A stretch of DNA of 64,000 nucleotides from Comamonas sp. JUb58 (GTDB lineage Bacteria > Pseudomonadota > Gammaproteobacteria > Burkholderiales > Burkholderiaceae_C). Within the stretch, counting starts at the first letter, position 1; every line of letters starts with the position of its first letter. The DNA is taken from assembly GCF_004364775.1 (NCBI RefSeq), contig NZ_SOAL01000011.1, positions 124,001-188,000 on the forward strand, given 5' to 3'. Below are positions 44,001 to 51,421 of the stretch, piece by piece. The notes below the pieces were generated by a model that saw only the letters and a program-made list of their open reading frames with translations, made no database searches and was not told the origin of the DNA. Made by a program: the position numbers and the translations under genes.

Positions 44001-44226
44001 CGCTGGAGCGACGCCGCGCCCACCACTTCGACATCTGGTAGATCGGCTTGCCCGCGTTGCCTTCGATGATCGCCACCTGATTGACCGGTAGGATCGGGAA
44101 ATCCACCTCCAGGCAGGTCTTGGGGCGGTTGGGGTCGTTGAAATCGACGGTTTCCAGTGCGACTGGCTTTCCCGCATCTACGGCTTTTGCGACCTGCTGT
44201 GCGAGTAGTTCTTTCTTTGTAGCCAT
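41023..44226 (-). CDS. DUF1156 DNA methylase
   Basis: A 1067-aa adenine/cytosine-N4-type DNA methyltransferase. It has an N-terminal DUF1156 region (IYQMSKWWARRRSS, ~62-74), SAM motif DIFMGGGTTLVEG (~120-132) and catalytic DPPFGD at ~676. Between them are several zinc-ribbon-like Cys pairs (CSKCGC, CPKCGH, CAACG). It probably marks host DNA as self in the defence system. It begins directly after the HerA-like remnant (TGA then ATG) and shares its stop with the 170-aa gene. Size and domain order fit the anti-phage-associated DUF1156 proteins I know. Confidence 0.87.
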   Translation of the reverse strand: MATKKELLAQQVAKAVDAGKPVALETVDFNDPNRPKTCLEVDFPILPVNQVAIIEGNAGKPIYQMSKWWARRRSSVFRSMLIAAATKAPEDKSHAAKMVWDNYYANHQKKGAFKHLKVADIFMGGGTTLVEGSRLGMQMVGNDLNPVAWFVVKQELANVDLEQVKKLLADIEIEVKPQIVPYYYCDGPEGEKGTWTHLPTKKAMPTDFDPLTIPRNERKDYRYQGPEIIYTFWAKHGPCQVTGCGHRTPIMTSPVMAIKTLTVKHWEHSCSKCGCEFHVEENPVRMAPDVPLYVAPDEYPYSVLDRKKGVICPKCGHTAMVNLGKGKNKKVEASLLVHSEWLAGSPKQDANGQAFGGSVHDDVDSTRRWDAERAGKLRLLEVRGAVPDDVTCPETKITFASNAGTVPKRSHFACAACGTVQDLLATVKSYGKAAPTAGYAIQGFTPTAAGSTEGYNGRFFAPFSPRVASQYDAAASEWDSRKDGDLAEYWPRSSIPIGAEIGPHDVEGHHFTHWWTMFNPRQMLVHTQLLKAIVTLGDYSWETREYVLGAFQQYLRNQNMFCFWNSGADKMEPHYSRNSFHPKLTAIENSVFGTLGRGNWTSCAEGCVEGEEWVKAPWELVSLEQLSRTHPELAGQCSGKSEKAFPGDPVTGGTVYQGSSTELSKVPNGSLDLVITDPPFGDLVQYSELADFFYVWLRLVLRKHYPDIYSGEYTPKTLEAVANKFREPEDPNGFYQRLLTECWRESHRTLKVGGILAFTFHHSEDEPWVAVLESLFDAGFYLEATYPIRSDETKGDGQFGSQKVEYDIIHVCRKRTEEPKPVSWGRMRREVMADVRQLQAMLENHAKEGLPAADIQVIRRGKALEYFSRHYGKVYVDEGRTISVKDALVGINQLIDEDAEKGKEPPPVNAEPMTRQFLRTFGAATEMKRDQLQKFLRGTITTPDDFEQRGWCSEVKKVFTRTNPLDFARDWSGKHKRKLTSDLDQALVLIGACVDGSGINASDTLKNDNFKPHVALKPLLEWLQKNGPDQTTRNAASRAVSIFTTWQASQAPKPLQASLFDDDGEYA

Positions 44227-44580
44227 TCAAGCGTTTCCTTCATCTTCCTGTGCGCGGGATTGTCTGCGCATGTTTTCTACGGCAGCCACCAAATCGATTT
44301 CTGCTTTCGGCGCGGCCCAGCGCGTCCAGAACGGGATCGTTGCACTGCGCGGTTCGTGTTTGGGCTTAGCCATCTTGATACGGGTCGGCAGCAGGGTCGC
44401 ATCGCCACCTACCACAGCCTCGCCCACGTCTAGCGTCGGCAACACCTCCATGCGCCCCTCCAGACTTTCTGGCAAGAGCTGCCCGACCACTGCCTGATCA
44501 GTTTTGTTAGCCAGGCGCAAGCTGATGATGTTGCTGCACTGACTGAGAATGGTCGTGCTGACACCAGAACGCGGCTGTAC
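44227..44580 (-). pseudogene. 3' remnant of HerA-like ATPase gene
   Basis: In this frame the sequence reads PRSGVSTTILSQCSNIISLR, then LRLANKTDQAVVGQLLPES and PTLDVGEAVVGGD. This is the C-terminal end of HerA/FtsK-like ATPases (compare the typical QRPSEVS...LSQC motif). All upstream parts, including Walker A and B, are missing, and no good start codon precedes the homology. It ends immediately before the DUF1156 methylase ATG. It joins out of frame to the SIR2-like fragment near 44555-44600. Confidence 0.7.
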
Positions 44581-45137
44581 TGCGTTTGGAAAAGTGGCCG
44601 GGCACGCCGCTTACGCCGACGGAACCCCGTATACCTTGTGTCCAGTGGGATTTCTGCCAGATCACAAAACAACTCCAACAACGTGTCATAGTTAGTCGTA
44701 ATGAAATGGATGCTGTCCGTGTTCTGCGGGGAGCCGCTAAACAAGCGATTCGAGCAACGTGACGGCGCATGGCCACCGGCAACCTTTTCACCAAGGATTT
44801 CAGCCTGTGCTGCGATGGCTCGCTCAAGGATCAGCTTCGCGGTTTCTCCTCGTATGACTGATACGATCTCTGCCCATTCCGCCATACCAAGCGGAATGCC
44901 ATTCAGGCCAGCCTCCAGATTTGTTTTAATCGCTTTGACTGATTGCCCCCATGCATTCTTTGCACCGTCGGTGGACAGGGCATGATGCACAGCGGTTGCC
45001 AAATGCTCTGCCAAAGCACCCATGCCGGGCAGGCCATAGCCACAGGAGAAGCCGGAGCAGACGAGCAGCACCGGGGTTCTGCAAAAAATCCCTTGGATTT
45101 CTGCGAAAAAATTTTCTGGCAATTCGGCCGCTGTCAT
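44430..45137 (-). pseudogene. Truncated SIR2-like gene (fused out of frame to HerA remnant)
   Basis: An ORF of 235 codons. The first ~185 look like an N-terminal SIR2-like domain: VLLVCSGFSCGYGLPGM (nucleotide-binding loop) and the strong signature IHFITTNYDTLLEL. After RRKRRARPLFQTQY the ORF is junk sequence, because it runs over the HerA remnant in the wrong frame. SIR2-HerA pairs (Nezha-type) are known NAD-depleting antiviral modules. It starts 6 nt after the PglZ-like stop, so it was part of the operon. Product is probably inactive. Confidence 0.72.
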
Positions 45138-45143
45138 ATCGAC

Positions 45144-46163
45144 CTACTTCGATAGTTCAACGAAGGGCGACAACACTTCCAGCAGTGAAAGACCGCCATG
45201 CGTCAAAGTCGGGTACCCGCCTTGGCTGCGCCACTTTCTGCGCCCCAGCGCCAGCAGGTATGCGCCATGCGGGCTGTCGATTTGCAAGGCGACGGGAGGA
45301 ACGAAGGGGCCGGCGTCGCCATTGCCCGCGTTGCTGCGCCCGCTTGAAAAAGTTTGCTTGAGGTGCGAGGCCACCTCACCATCGGCATCGGGGAAGTAAC
45401 CGGTGGCAGCATAGCCGTGATCCGAAGTAATGACCAAGCGCCGCCCCGTGGCGAGGCGCTCGACAAATGCCCAGAAGTCGTCACTGGAAAGCTGCTGCGC
45501 GGCATCCTTTGTCAGCAGTTCCAGGCCTTGGCCAGCGCCGTAGTCGTGCAGCTTCGCGTCTGGCCAGTGATGCCAGAACAGCCAGTTCTTCGCCCCCGAG
45601 GCGTTGCCTACCAAGCCTTCGCAGTCCTTCCACGGCAGGTCGATGGTTTCGGTTTGCGTCGGTTGCAACTTGTGGGCCAAACCACCGCCGTTGGCTTGTA
45701 GCTGGCTGCGGCTGCTCAGCCCCAATGCGCGGGCGAAAGGATTGGTCTCACTGGGCAGCTCCGATGCTGTAGCGGCCACTGTATGCAAGGTGAATCCACG
45801 CTCTTTGGCCCCTTGCAGCAGCCAGGGCAGCTCACGCAGCGAGAGGGCATCCAAAATCAGTACGGCGTGCGCGGCGCTATGGCCATAGCCGGGTTCGCTC
45901 CACCAACGCGCAAGCCGGTCTGACGTGCGCTCCACACCACTGATTTCGGGTTGACCAAAGGCCCGCCACAGATCCCAGCCGCTAGAGGCCAGGAACAAAT
46001 CGAGCTCGCCAATTTCGCGGTCGCGCTTGACCACTTCGCTGGGGGCATTACCTTCGGCCAGCGGTTTGGATGCAATCTCCAGCGCCCGTTCGCTAATGAA
46101 GCGCCAAGCCTCTTTCGGGCTGTCATGGGTCAGGCGCTGCAATGTTTGCGCATCCAATGCCAT
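45144..46163 (-). CDS. PglZ-like (alkaline phosphatase superfamily) protein
   Basis: A 339-aa protein with the paired motifs of PglZ: VLILDALSLRELPWLL (Asp105) and VITSDHGYA (~244-252). It is much shorter than the ~800-aa PglZ of BREX, carrying essentially the phosphatase-fold core. PglZ proteins are hallmark members of BREX and related defence operons, but their reaction is unsettled. Its ATG overlaps the DUF499 stop as TGATG. The SIR2-like fragment follows 6 nt downstream. Confidence 0.78.
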   Translation of the reverse strand: MALDAQTLQRLTHDSPKEAWRFISERALEIASKPLAEGNAPSEVVKRDREIGELDLFLASSGWDLWRAFGQPEISGVERTSDRLARWWSEPGYGHSAAHAVLILDALSLRELPWLLQGAKERGFTLHTVAATASELPSETNPFARALGLSSRSQLQANGGGLAHKLQPTQTETIDLPWKDCEGLVGNASGAKNWLFWHHWPDAKLHDYGAGQGLELLTKDAAQQLSSDDFWAFVERLATGRRLVITSDHGYAATGYFPDADGEVASHLKQTFSSGRSNAGNGDAGPFVPPVALQIDSPHGAYLLALGRRKWRSQGGYPTLTHGGLSLLEVLSPFVELSK

Positions 46164-48931
46164 CAGCTGTCCTCCTTCTCAAGACTCAACTCGAACGTCA
46201 TACCATCAGGCAGCTTCTTAAGCAGTTCCTTAAGCTGCGCGCCCGTAATCTGCGTGTTTTGGCCAGCGGACACCTTGATCGAAACTTCTGCTACAGGCGT
46301 GGCCGGGCCAATGCCCCAGCCTTCGAGCTTGCCGATGAGGTTGAGCGGAGAAGTTGCAGGATTAGAGAACGGGGTACGCGATTTGGTGGTTGCATTTGTC
46401 CCTCCACCAAAGATGTCGCCGCCATTCGGCGATACACCGCCGCCGGGGGTGTTTTCGTCACCGGAAGGGAAGATGGGCGGCGCGGTCGTGCCGCCACCAT
46501 ACGTATCACCGCCCGATCCGCCGTTGCCACCTGCAGGCGTCTGCGGTGCGGGTGGCGTGGTGCCTCCGGTCGCGGGCACCGCCGAAGGTTCCAGCAGAAA
46601 CACTTCATTAAGCTGACGCCCGGTGTAGGAGAGCTTGGAACGCAAGCGCCGCCACGCAGTTTCCTCGTCCTCGCCCGCGTGGGTTTGAAGGTGCTCCAGA
46701 TTACGCAGGTTGATGGCGATCTTGCCCCGGGCACACAAACGCAGGATACGTTCCTTCATTGCGGTTTCACCCAGCCAGGGGATGCAATCCTGACCCGCAG
46801 GGCGAGGCTCTTGCAGTTCAAGCAGTAGCTTGCTGAGAGGCGCGTTCTCCGAGGCGGCTTCAAGAACGAGGTCTTCGAAATCTTCGGGAACAAAAAGGTC
46901 GTTGGTCAACCTTTCCTCGATGCCCTCGGGGATTTGTGCGCCTTGCATTCTTAGGTGTTCTGTACTGAACAGGGATTGCTGCGGGTTCTGGTGGTCATAG
47001 CGGTGCAGGATGGCAAACCGATCAAAACGCATCTTCAGGTTTTCGCGCAGCGTGCCTTCAAATTCCTTGTGAAGCTTTTTGTATTCGGGGCTCTGCCCGC
47101 TCCATTCCTGCGCCTTCATTTCGGCGCGGGCAAAGATGAGTAGGTCGCGATCCTGAAAGGCGTTGGTGGAGCCTGCGCGGGGCAACAAGAAGCGAATGGT
47201 GTTGCGGCGCTTTTGCAGGTGGTCCTTGAGCCAGCGGCCCAGTGTCTGGTCAAGTTTTTCCGGTTCTTCGGGCAGCACCAGAATGGGCAACCGGTCATCC
47301 CAGCGCTCCGGCTGCTCGGCTTGGTCGAGCGATGTCCAAGGATCGGTTTGCCACGATTTTGGCAGGACGATCACGCGGAAGGTTTTAGCTACCTCATCGC
47401 TGCCGCCGATGACGTAGCGCACCTGCTTGGCAAGCTGCAACTGATCGGAACCATCGGTGAACAGCTTGTCGTTGCGTGCGCAAGCCATCAGCTTGGCGCG
47501 AGGATTTTCTTCTTCGCGGAAGACCAAGCGGGGGCCATCCTGGTGGATGTTGAAGCTGTTTTCGACAATGGTCGCTAGTTCGACCTGAAAGGCATTGCCA
47601 TCCACTGGCTTGCTGCGGGTGATATCCACCTGCAAGGTGGCAGGCTCGGCCCCGGCAAGGTTGCCGACGGCGATTGAACGCAGCCACAGCGCGCTCAAGA
47701 TTTCTTGCAGGTGTGGGGCAAGGTTGGTGTGGTCGTACACCGCCTCCGTCACCGAAATGATGTTGTGCTGCGCTTTTTCGCGCAGCGTGCGGTGGTGTTC
47801 GTTAGACACTGAATCCAGGAGCGCTCCAATGCCAGAGGCATCGTCATCCAGCCGGAAATCAGCGGCAGTTAGCACAGGCACCGCTTGGCCCCGGCTTTTG
47901 TAAAGGTTGGCCAGGATGCGAATCATGTCACGCGTTTCTTGGGCATCTGTAGCGATCAGCACCTGTTCCTCAAGCAGGCGCAGCAAGTGCGGCGCGTAAG
48001 GCCAGGACTCGGTGAATTCACGGCGCTTGCGATCCTGCTCGGCGGGCGGCACATCCAACAGGCGGAAATATTCAGAGACGTGTTGCGCAGTCAGTGATTC
48101 GATGGTTCCATCTGCAATTTGCAGACGATTGTCGAACAGGCGATGCAATAGCATCCGTCTTCGATCCTTCTGGATACGCTCGGCATTACCTCCCGCCTTG
48201 AAGTCGATGGCCACCGGGTTGACGCGGTGCACCTGCTGGTAAGCATCGCTGCCACCATTGCGCACGGAGATCACCAACACCAAGAGGTCAGGGCGCTCTT
48301 TAGCAATCTCCGACAGGATCTGGATAAAGTTAAACGCCCATTGCTTCCAGGGGTACTGCTTGGTATTGGTCAGGCCGTCGAACCAAGTCTGGAATTCGTC
48401 GAGAAGGAGCATCGCGGGCCGATGCTCAAGCAGCTCGATGATGAGCTTGTCCGAGGGGATGTCGGTCTTAGCCGCGCCCATTCCTTCCCACTTGCCCTTG
48501 ATGAATTCGCCGCGCGGATGGCGCTCGAACAGCAAGTCCCATAGGAACTTGTAGCGTTGCCGGTGTAGGCTCTCGCCTATGACCAGCATGCCATCGCGCA
48601 GGGCGATCTTGCCGATGCCGGGGTCCCCCAACGTGCTTGACCAGGAGTTGAGCCATGCGCCCGTCGATGCGGCATCGTTGACTGCGTGGTAGAGCGCTGC
48701 CATCAAGTGCGACTTGCCAAGGCCGCGCTCGCCGATCACGACCACTGGCCGCCCTTGGTTGGGACCTACTGCTTCGATTCCCTTCAGCAGGTCGTGAGTG
48801 GGGTAGGTGATCTCCAGGAACGCCTGTGCGGCGATCTGGGTGGCCCCTGTGTTGGAGTCATTGGAAAGCTCAATCGCGGTGCCTTTGAGGCGCTTGCCTC
48901 GGAATTCTTCTCTCAAATTAAGGCCAAGCAT
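46163..48931 (-). CDS. DUF499 AAA+ ATPase of antiviral operon
   Basis: A 922-aa ATPase, the first gene of the defence operon. Walker A GERGLGKS is at ~67-74 and Walker B MLLLDE at ~174-179. A long alpha-helical body is followed by a Gly/Thr/Pro-rich linker around residues 785-850 (GGNGGSGGDTYGGGTT) and a small C-terminal domain. Start at 48931 is chosen over 49003 because the upstream 24 residues look non-coding. DUF499 proteins are BrxC/PglY-like ATPases that accompany DUF1156 methylases. A promoter should lie between it and the resolvase gene. Confidence 0.85.
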   Translation of the reverse strand: MLGLNLREEFRGKRLKGTAIELSNDSNTGATQIAAQAFLEITYPTHDLLKGIEAVGPNQGRPVVVIGERGLGKSHLMAALYHAVNDAASTGAWLNSWSSTLGDPGIGKIALRDGMLVIGESLHRQRYKFLWDLLFERHPRGEFIKGKWEGMGAAKTDIPSDKLIIELLEHRPAMLLLDEFQTWFDGLTNTKQYPWKQWAFNFIQILSEIAKERPDLLVLVISVRNGGSDAYQQVHRVNPVAIDFKAGGNAERIQKDRRRMLLHRLFDNRLQIADGTIESLTAQHVSEYFRLLDVPPAEQDRKRREFTESWPYAPHLLRLLEEQVLIATDAQETRDMIRILANLYKSRGQAVPVLTAADFRLDDDASGIGALLDSVSNEHHRTLREKAQHNIISVTEAVYDHTNLAPHLQEILSALWLRSIAVGNLAGAEPATLQVDITRSKPVDGNAFQVELATIVENSFNIHQDGPRLVFREEENPRAKLMACARNDKLFTDGSDQLQLAKQVRYVIGGSDEVAKTFRVIVLPKSWQTDPWTSLDQAEQPERWDDRLPILVLPEEPEKLDQTLGRWLKDHLQKRRNTIRFLLPRAGSTNAFQDRDLLIFARAEMKAQEWSGQSPEYKKLHKEFEGTLRENLKMRFDRFAILHRYDHQNPQQSLFSTEHLRMQGAQIPEGIEERLTNDLFVPEDFEDLVLEAASENAPLSKLLLELQEPRPAGQDCIPWLGETAMKERILRLCARGKIAINLRNLEHLQTHAGEDEETAWRRLRSKLSYTGRQLNEVFLLEPSAVPATGGTTPPAPQTPAGGNGGSGGDTYGGGTTAPPIFPSGDENTPGGGVSPNGGDIFGGGTNATTKSRTPFSNPATSPLNLIGKLEGWGIGPATPVAEVSIKVSAGQNTQITGAQLKELLKKLPDGMTFELSLEKEDS

Positions 48932-49020
48932 GGCTTCTCCAAACAGTTCTATTTTTGAAATCAAAAAAATGCGGAAATCATACTGATTTTCCATCTGTAC
49001 CAAGAATTTAGGTAAATTGC

Positions 49021-49596
49021 CTAAACCAATTTTTTTGGGTAGATGATTCCGATATTTTTGTACACGGTCGTTCTTGATGCCCCAAATTGTCTACTAACTT
49101 CCGCTATCTGAATATCTAGATCTCGCCGCAGCGCCTTAATTTCGCTTGCGCCATGCTCTGTTAATTTTGGTTTGCGGTCACTAACCCGACCCTTTGCTCG
49201 CGCTGCAGGTGACCCTATTTGCGAGCGCTCGCGGATCAAACAATGTTCAAACTCCGCAAGTGCTGAGAAGCTATGTAAAACCGGTTTGCCGGCTTCACTG
49301 CCTGTTTCAATCTTCTCCGTCAGGCTTTCACGGCCAATTCCACATCGCTCCAGGTCGGCACCGATCTGCACCAAGTAGGGCAAGCTGCGGCCGAGTCGAT
49401 TCAGACGCCACACCCCAGAGGTGCCTCCTGCGCGTAGTTGTTTAGGGCACCGTTCAAGTTCTAGGCTCGTTGTATTCTTGCTGCTAGACGCTTCTTCGTT
49501 GATCGCGCGGGAATCAGGCTGCTTGAGCGCGTAGCGCTGCAGGTCTAGGCGCTGATCATTGGTCGATACGCGAGCGTATCCAATGCGTTGATTCAT
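49021..49596 (-). CDS. Serine recombinase (Tn3-type resolvase/invertase)
   Basis: A 191-aa small serine recombinase: catalytic Ser in RIGYARVSTNDQR, the VWRLNRLGRS arginine motif, ALAEFEHCLIRER, and a C-terminal helix-turn-helix (IQIAEVSRQFGASRTTVYKNI). Some usually conserved positions look changed (INEEASSSKNTT; GGTSGVW), so activity may be reduced. It stands just upstream of the defence operon and near tRNA-Thr, marking a mobile-element boundary. No transposase accompanies it. Confidence 0.85.
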   Translation of the reverse strand: MNQRIGYARVSTNDQRLDLQRYALKQPDSRAINEEASSSKNTTSLELERCPKQLRAGGTSGVWRLNRLGRSLPYLVQIGADLERCGIGRESLTEKIETGSEAGKPVLHSFSALAEFEHCLIRERSQIGSPAARAKGRVSDRKPKLTEHGASEIKALRRDLDIQIAEVSRQFGASRTTVYKNIGIIYPKKLV

Positions 49597-49684
49597 AGAC
49601 GCAATAGGAACATTGACAAAATGACAGATATCTTAACACCGCTGGCGCCTCTTTCAGAAGGAAGAATGTAGTGTTTCGACTTGC

Positions 49685-49831
49685 TCATAAAATGACGCCT
49701 GTGGTGAGCTTTAGGCCGGCTTTCGCCTTGCTCGAAAGGCGTGCATATCGCTCGTATTCGTCTTGGAGCGTGTAGTAGCTGAAGTTGGTGCAAGCGCTAA
49801 TCTCGTCAGCCAATTGGTGGGCAAAAAGCAT
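49685..49831 (-). pseudogene. Possible gene fragment, 48 codons
   Basis: MLFAHQLADEISACTNFSYY followed by a charged helical stretch (LQDEYERYARLSSKAKAG) reads like real protein rather than random sequence. It is short, has no clear ribosome site, and sits in decayed mobile DNA. No family recognised. Confidence 0.3.
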
Positions 49832-49995
49832 GCTATGCCAAAAAATGCAAACGTGATAAAGACTTAATTGAGCTGCAATCAGTCATCTGCTGCCTTTTAT
49901 GCTGCACTAAAATCTTTGATGAAAATCTGGGTCAGATCAAGTTGACTTATAGGATTTTCTGGCTCACCTCGAGCCGCGGAAAAATATCATGCAAG

Positions 49996-50205
49996 CTATG
50001 GAGATATGATTTGATCGGGATTTTCTAAATGTACGTGAGTCCACAACTGTGCGCGAGGCTGGTGACCGACGGTAGTTAAAAAATCAGCAGAGTGGCAATT
50101 GACGCATCCGTATCCCTTGCCGCATTCATGCTCGTTTTGCTCACTGGCAGTCGGAATTGTTTTGGCAAAAGTGCCTAGTGATTGCCGGTGGGCTGATAAG
50201 ATCAA
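49996..50205 (-). CDS. Short ORF with CxxCH motif
   Basis: A 69-aa ORF containing HECGKGYGCVNCHSADF, with a haem-type CxxCH and an extra upstream Cys. No signal peptide is visible, which argues against a cytochrome. A zinc-binding fragment is as likely. It lies between tRNA-Thr and the resolvase in a low-GC patch. Could be a fragment or spurious. Confidence 0.3.
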   Translation of the reverse strand: MILSAHRQSLGTFAKTIPTASEQNEHECGKGYGCVNCHSADFLTTVGHQPRAQLWTHVHLENPDQIISP

Positions 50206-50239
50206 AAAAGCCCGCTATCTAAAAGATAGCGGGCTTTTT
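50204..50239. terminator. Bidirectional intrinsic terminator after tRNA-Thr
   Basis: A perfect 11-bp stem GCCCGCTATCT (50210-50220) with AGATAGCGGGC (50224-50234), AAA loop, six A before and five T after. It works in both directions and ends the tRNA-Thr transcript on the minus strand. Confidence 0.85.
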
Positions 50240-50246
50240 ACTGACT

Positions 50247-50322
50247 TGGTGCCGGAGAGATGAATCGAACACCCGACCTTCTCATTACGAATGAGCTGCT
50301 CTACCGACTGAGCTACACCGGC
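50247..50322 (-). tRNA. tRNA-Thr (anticodon CGT)
   Basis: A 76-nt cloverleaf with encoded CCA end: D arm GCTCAGTCGGTAGAGC, anticodon loop TTCGTAA (anticodon CGT, codon ACG), T arm with TTCGATT. Similar to E. coli tRNA-Thr(CGT). Acceptor pair 6 is a T-T mismatch and the T stem contains two G-T pairs, but the fold is otherwise complete. Its 3' end faces the resolvase and defence operon. Confidence 0.93.
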
Positions 50323-50375
50323 GTTAGAGAGAAATTATAGCGTGAAATTTTGGCTCTCAGACCAAATTGCGGAAT

Positions 50376-51383
50376 TTATGCTTCCGTGTGGTAGCGGGTG
50401 ATGCGCTCGACCTCGTTCTTCGAGCCCAGGACCACGCTGACGCGCTCGTGCAGCTTGGTGGGTTGGATGTCGAGGATGCGTTCGCGGCCATTGGTGGCGG
50501 CGCCGCCGGCTTGTTCTACCAGCCAGCTCATGGGGTTGGCTTCGTACATCAGGCGCAGCTTGCCGGGCTTGTTGGGTTCGCGCTTGTCCCAGGGGTACAT
50601 GAAGACGCCGCCACGGGTGAGGATGCGGTGCACGTCGGCCACCATCGAGGCGATCCAGCGCATGTTGAAGTCCTTGTTGCGGGGGCCTTCCACACCGGCC
50701 AGGCATTCGTCCACATAGCGCTTCACCGGTTCATCCCAGTGGCGCATGTTGCTCATGTTGATCGCGAATTCCTTGGTGTCTTCGGGGATGCGCACGTTCT
50801 CCTGGGTCAGCACAAAGCTGCCTTGCTCGCGGTCCAGCGTGAACATGGCGACGCCGTCGCCAAAGGTCAGCACCAGCGTAGTTTGCGGGCCGTAGACGCA
50901 GTAGCCGGCGGCCACTTGCTGGGCGCCTGCCTGCAGGAAGTCGTCTTCGGTCACGCCAGGGTGGCCTTCGGGCTTTTTGAGCACGCTGAAGATGGTGCCG
51001 ATGGACACGTTCACATCGATGTTGGACGAGCCGTCGAGCGGGTCGAACATCAGCAGGTATTCGCCTTGCGGATAGCGGTTGGGCACCAGGTAGATGCTGT
51101 CCATCTCTTCGGAGGCCATGGCGGCCAGGTGGCCACCCCATTCATTGGCTTCGATCAGCACTTCGTTGGCGATGATGTCCAGCTTCTTCTGCACTTCGCC
51201 TTGCACGTTCTCGCTGCCGGCGGTGCCCAGCACATCGCCCAGCGCGCCTTTGTTGACGCTATGGCTGATGCGCTTGCAGGCGCGGGCCACCACTTCGATC
51301 AGCAGGCGCAACTGGGCGGGGATGAGGCCGTCTACGCGTTGCTGCTCGACAAGGTAGCGGCTGAGGGTGATGTTTTTCTTCAT
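50376..51383 (-). CDS. fbp: Fructose-1,6-bisphosphatase class I
   Basis: A 335-aa gluconeogenic enzyme converting fructose 1,6-bisphosphate to fructose 6-phosphate. It opens [19 protein letters not shown]. The metal/active-site motif [19 protein letters not shown] and the substrate loop [20 protein letters not shown] are intact. Start at 51383 is the ATG beginning the family sequence. Last gene of the prfB-HAD-pepN-TPR-fbp minus-strand series, 38 nt after the TPR gene. Confidence 0.95.
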   Translation of the reverse strand: MKKNITLSRYLVEQQRVDGLIPAQLRLLIEVVARACKRISHSVNKGALGDVLGTAGSENVQGEVQKKLDIIANEVLIEANEWGGHLAAMASEEMDSIYLVPNRYPQGEYLLMFDPLDGSSNIDVNVSIGTIFSVLKKPEGHPGVTEDDFLQAGAQQVAAGYCVYGPQTTLVLTFGDGVAMFTLDREQGSFVLTQENVRIPEDTKEFAINMSNMRHWDEPVKRYVDECLAGVEGPRNKDFNMRWIASMVADVHRILTRGGVFMYPWDKREPNKPGKLRLMYEANPMSWLVEQAGGAATNGRERILDIQPTKLHERVSVVLGSKNEVERITRYHTEA

Positions 51384-51421
51384 GGGTGGAACTCCTTCAA
51401 ACTTGGTCAATCTGGGTCGGC

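Larger units (their letters stand above)
49597..50246. other. Debris-rich interval between resolvase and tRNA-Thr
   Basis: About 650 bases with low GC. It holds two short minus-strand reading frames (listed separately) that look like remnants and a terminator next to the tRNA. I found no transposon end repeats and no copy of the tRNA 3' end here. Confidence 0.5.

Noticed and set aside
44430-45137. A single intact 235-aa SIR2 protein
   Set aside because: The last ~50 codons show no SIR2 character and overlap a clear HerA C-terminal sequence in another frame.
37712-48931. Canonical BREX type 1 or DISARM
   Set aside because: No BrxA, BrxB or BrxL, no DUF1998 (DrmB) or PLD-type DrmC; the methylase is DUF1156-type and PglZ is short.
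49593-49793. A 66-codon minus-strand ORF overlapping the resolvase start
   Set aside because: Translation lacks any domain character; the alternative frame (49685-49831) looks more protein-like.
36500-50322. Island integrated at tRNA-Thr with a direct-repeat attachment site
   Set aside because: I searched by eye for the tRNA 3' end near 36.5-37.7 kb and did not find it; no integrase gene is present.
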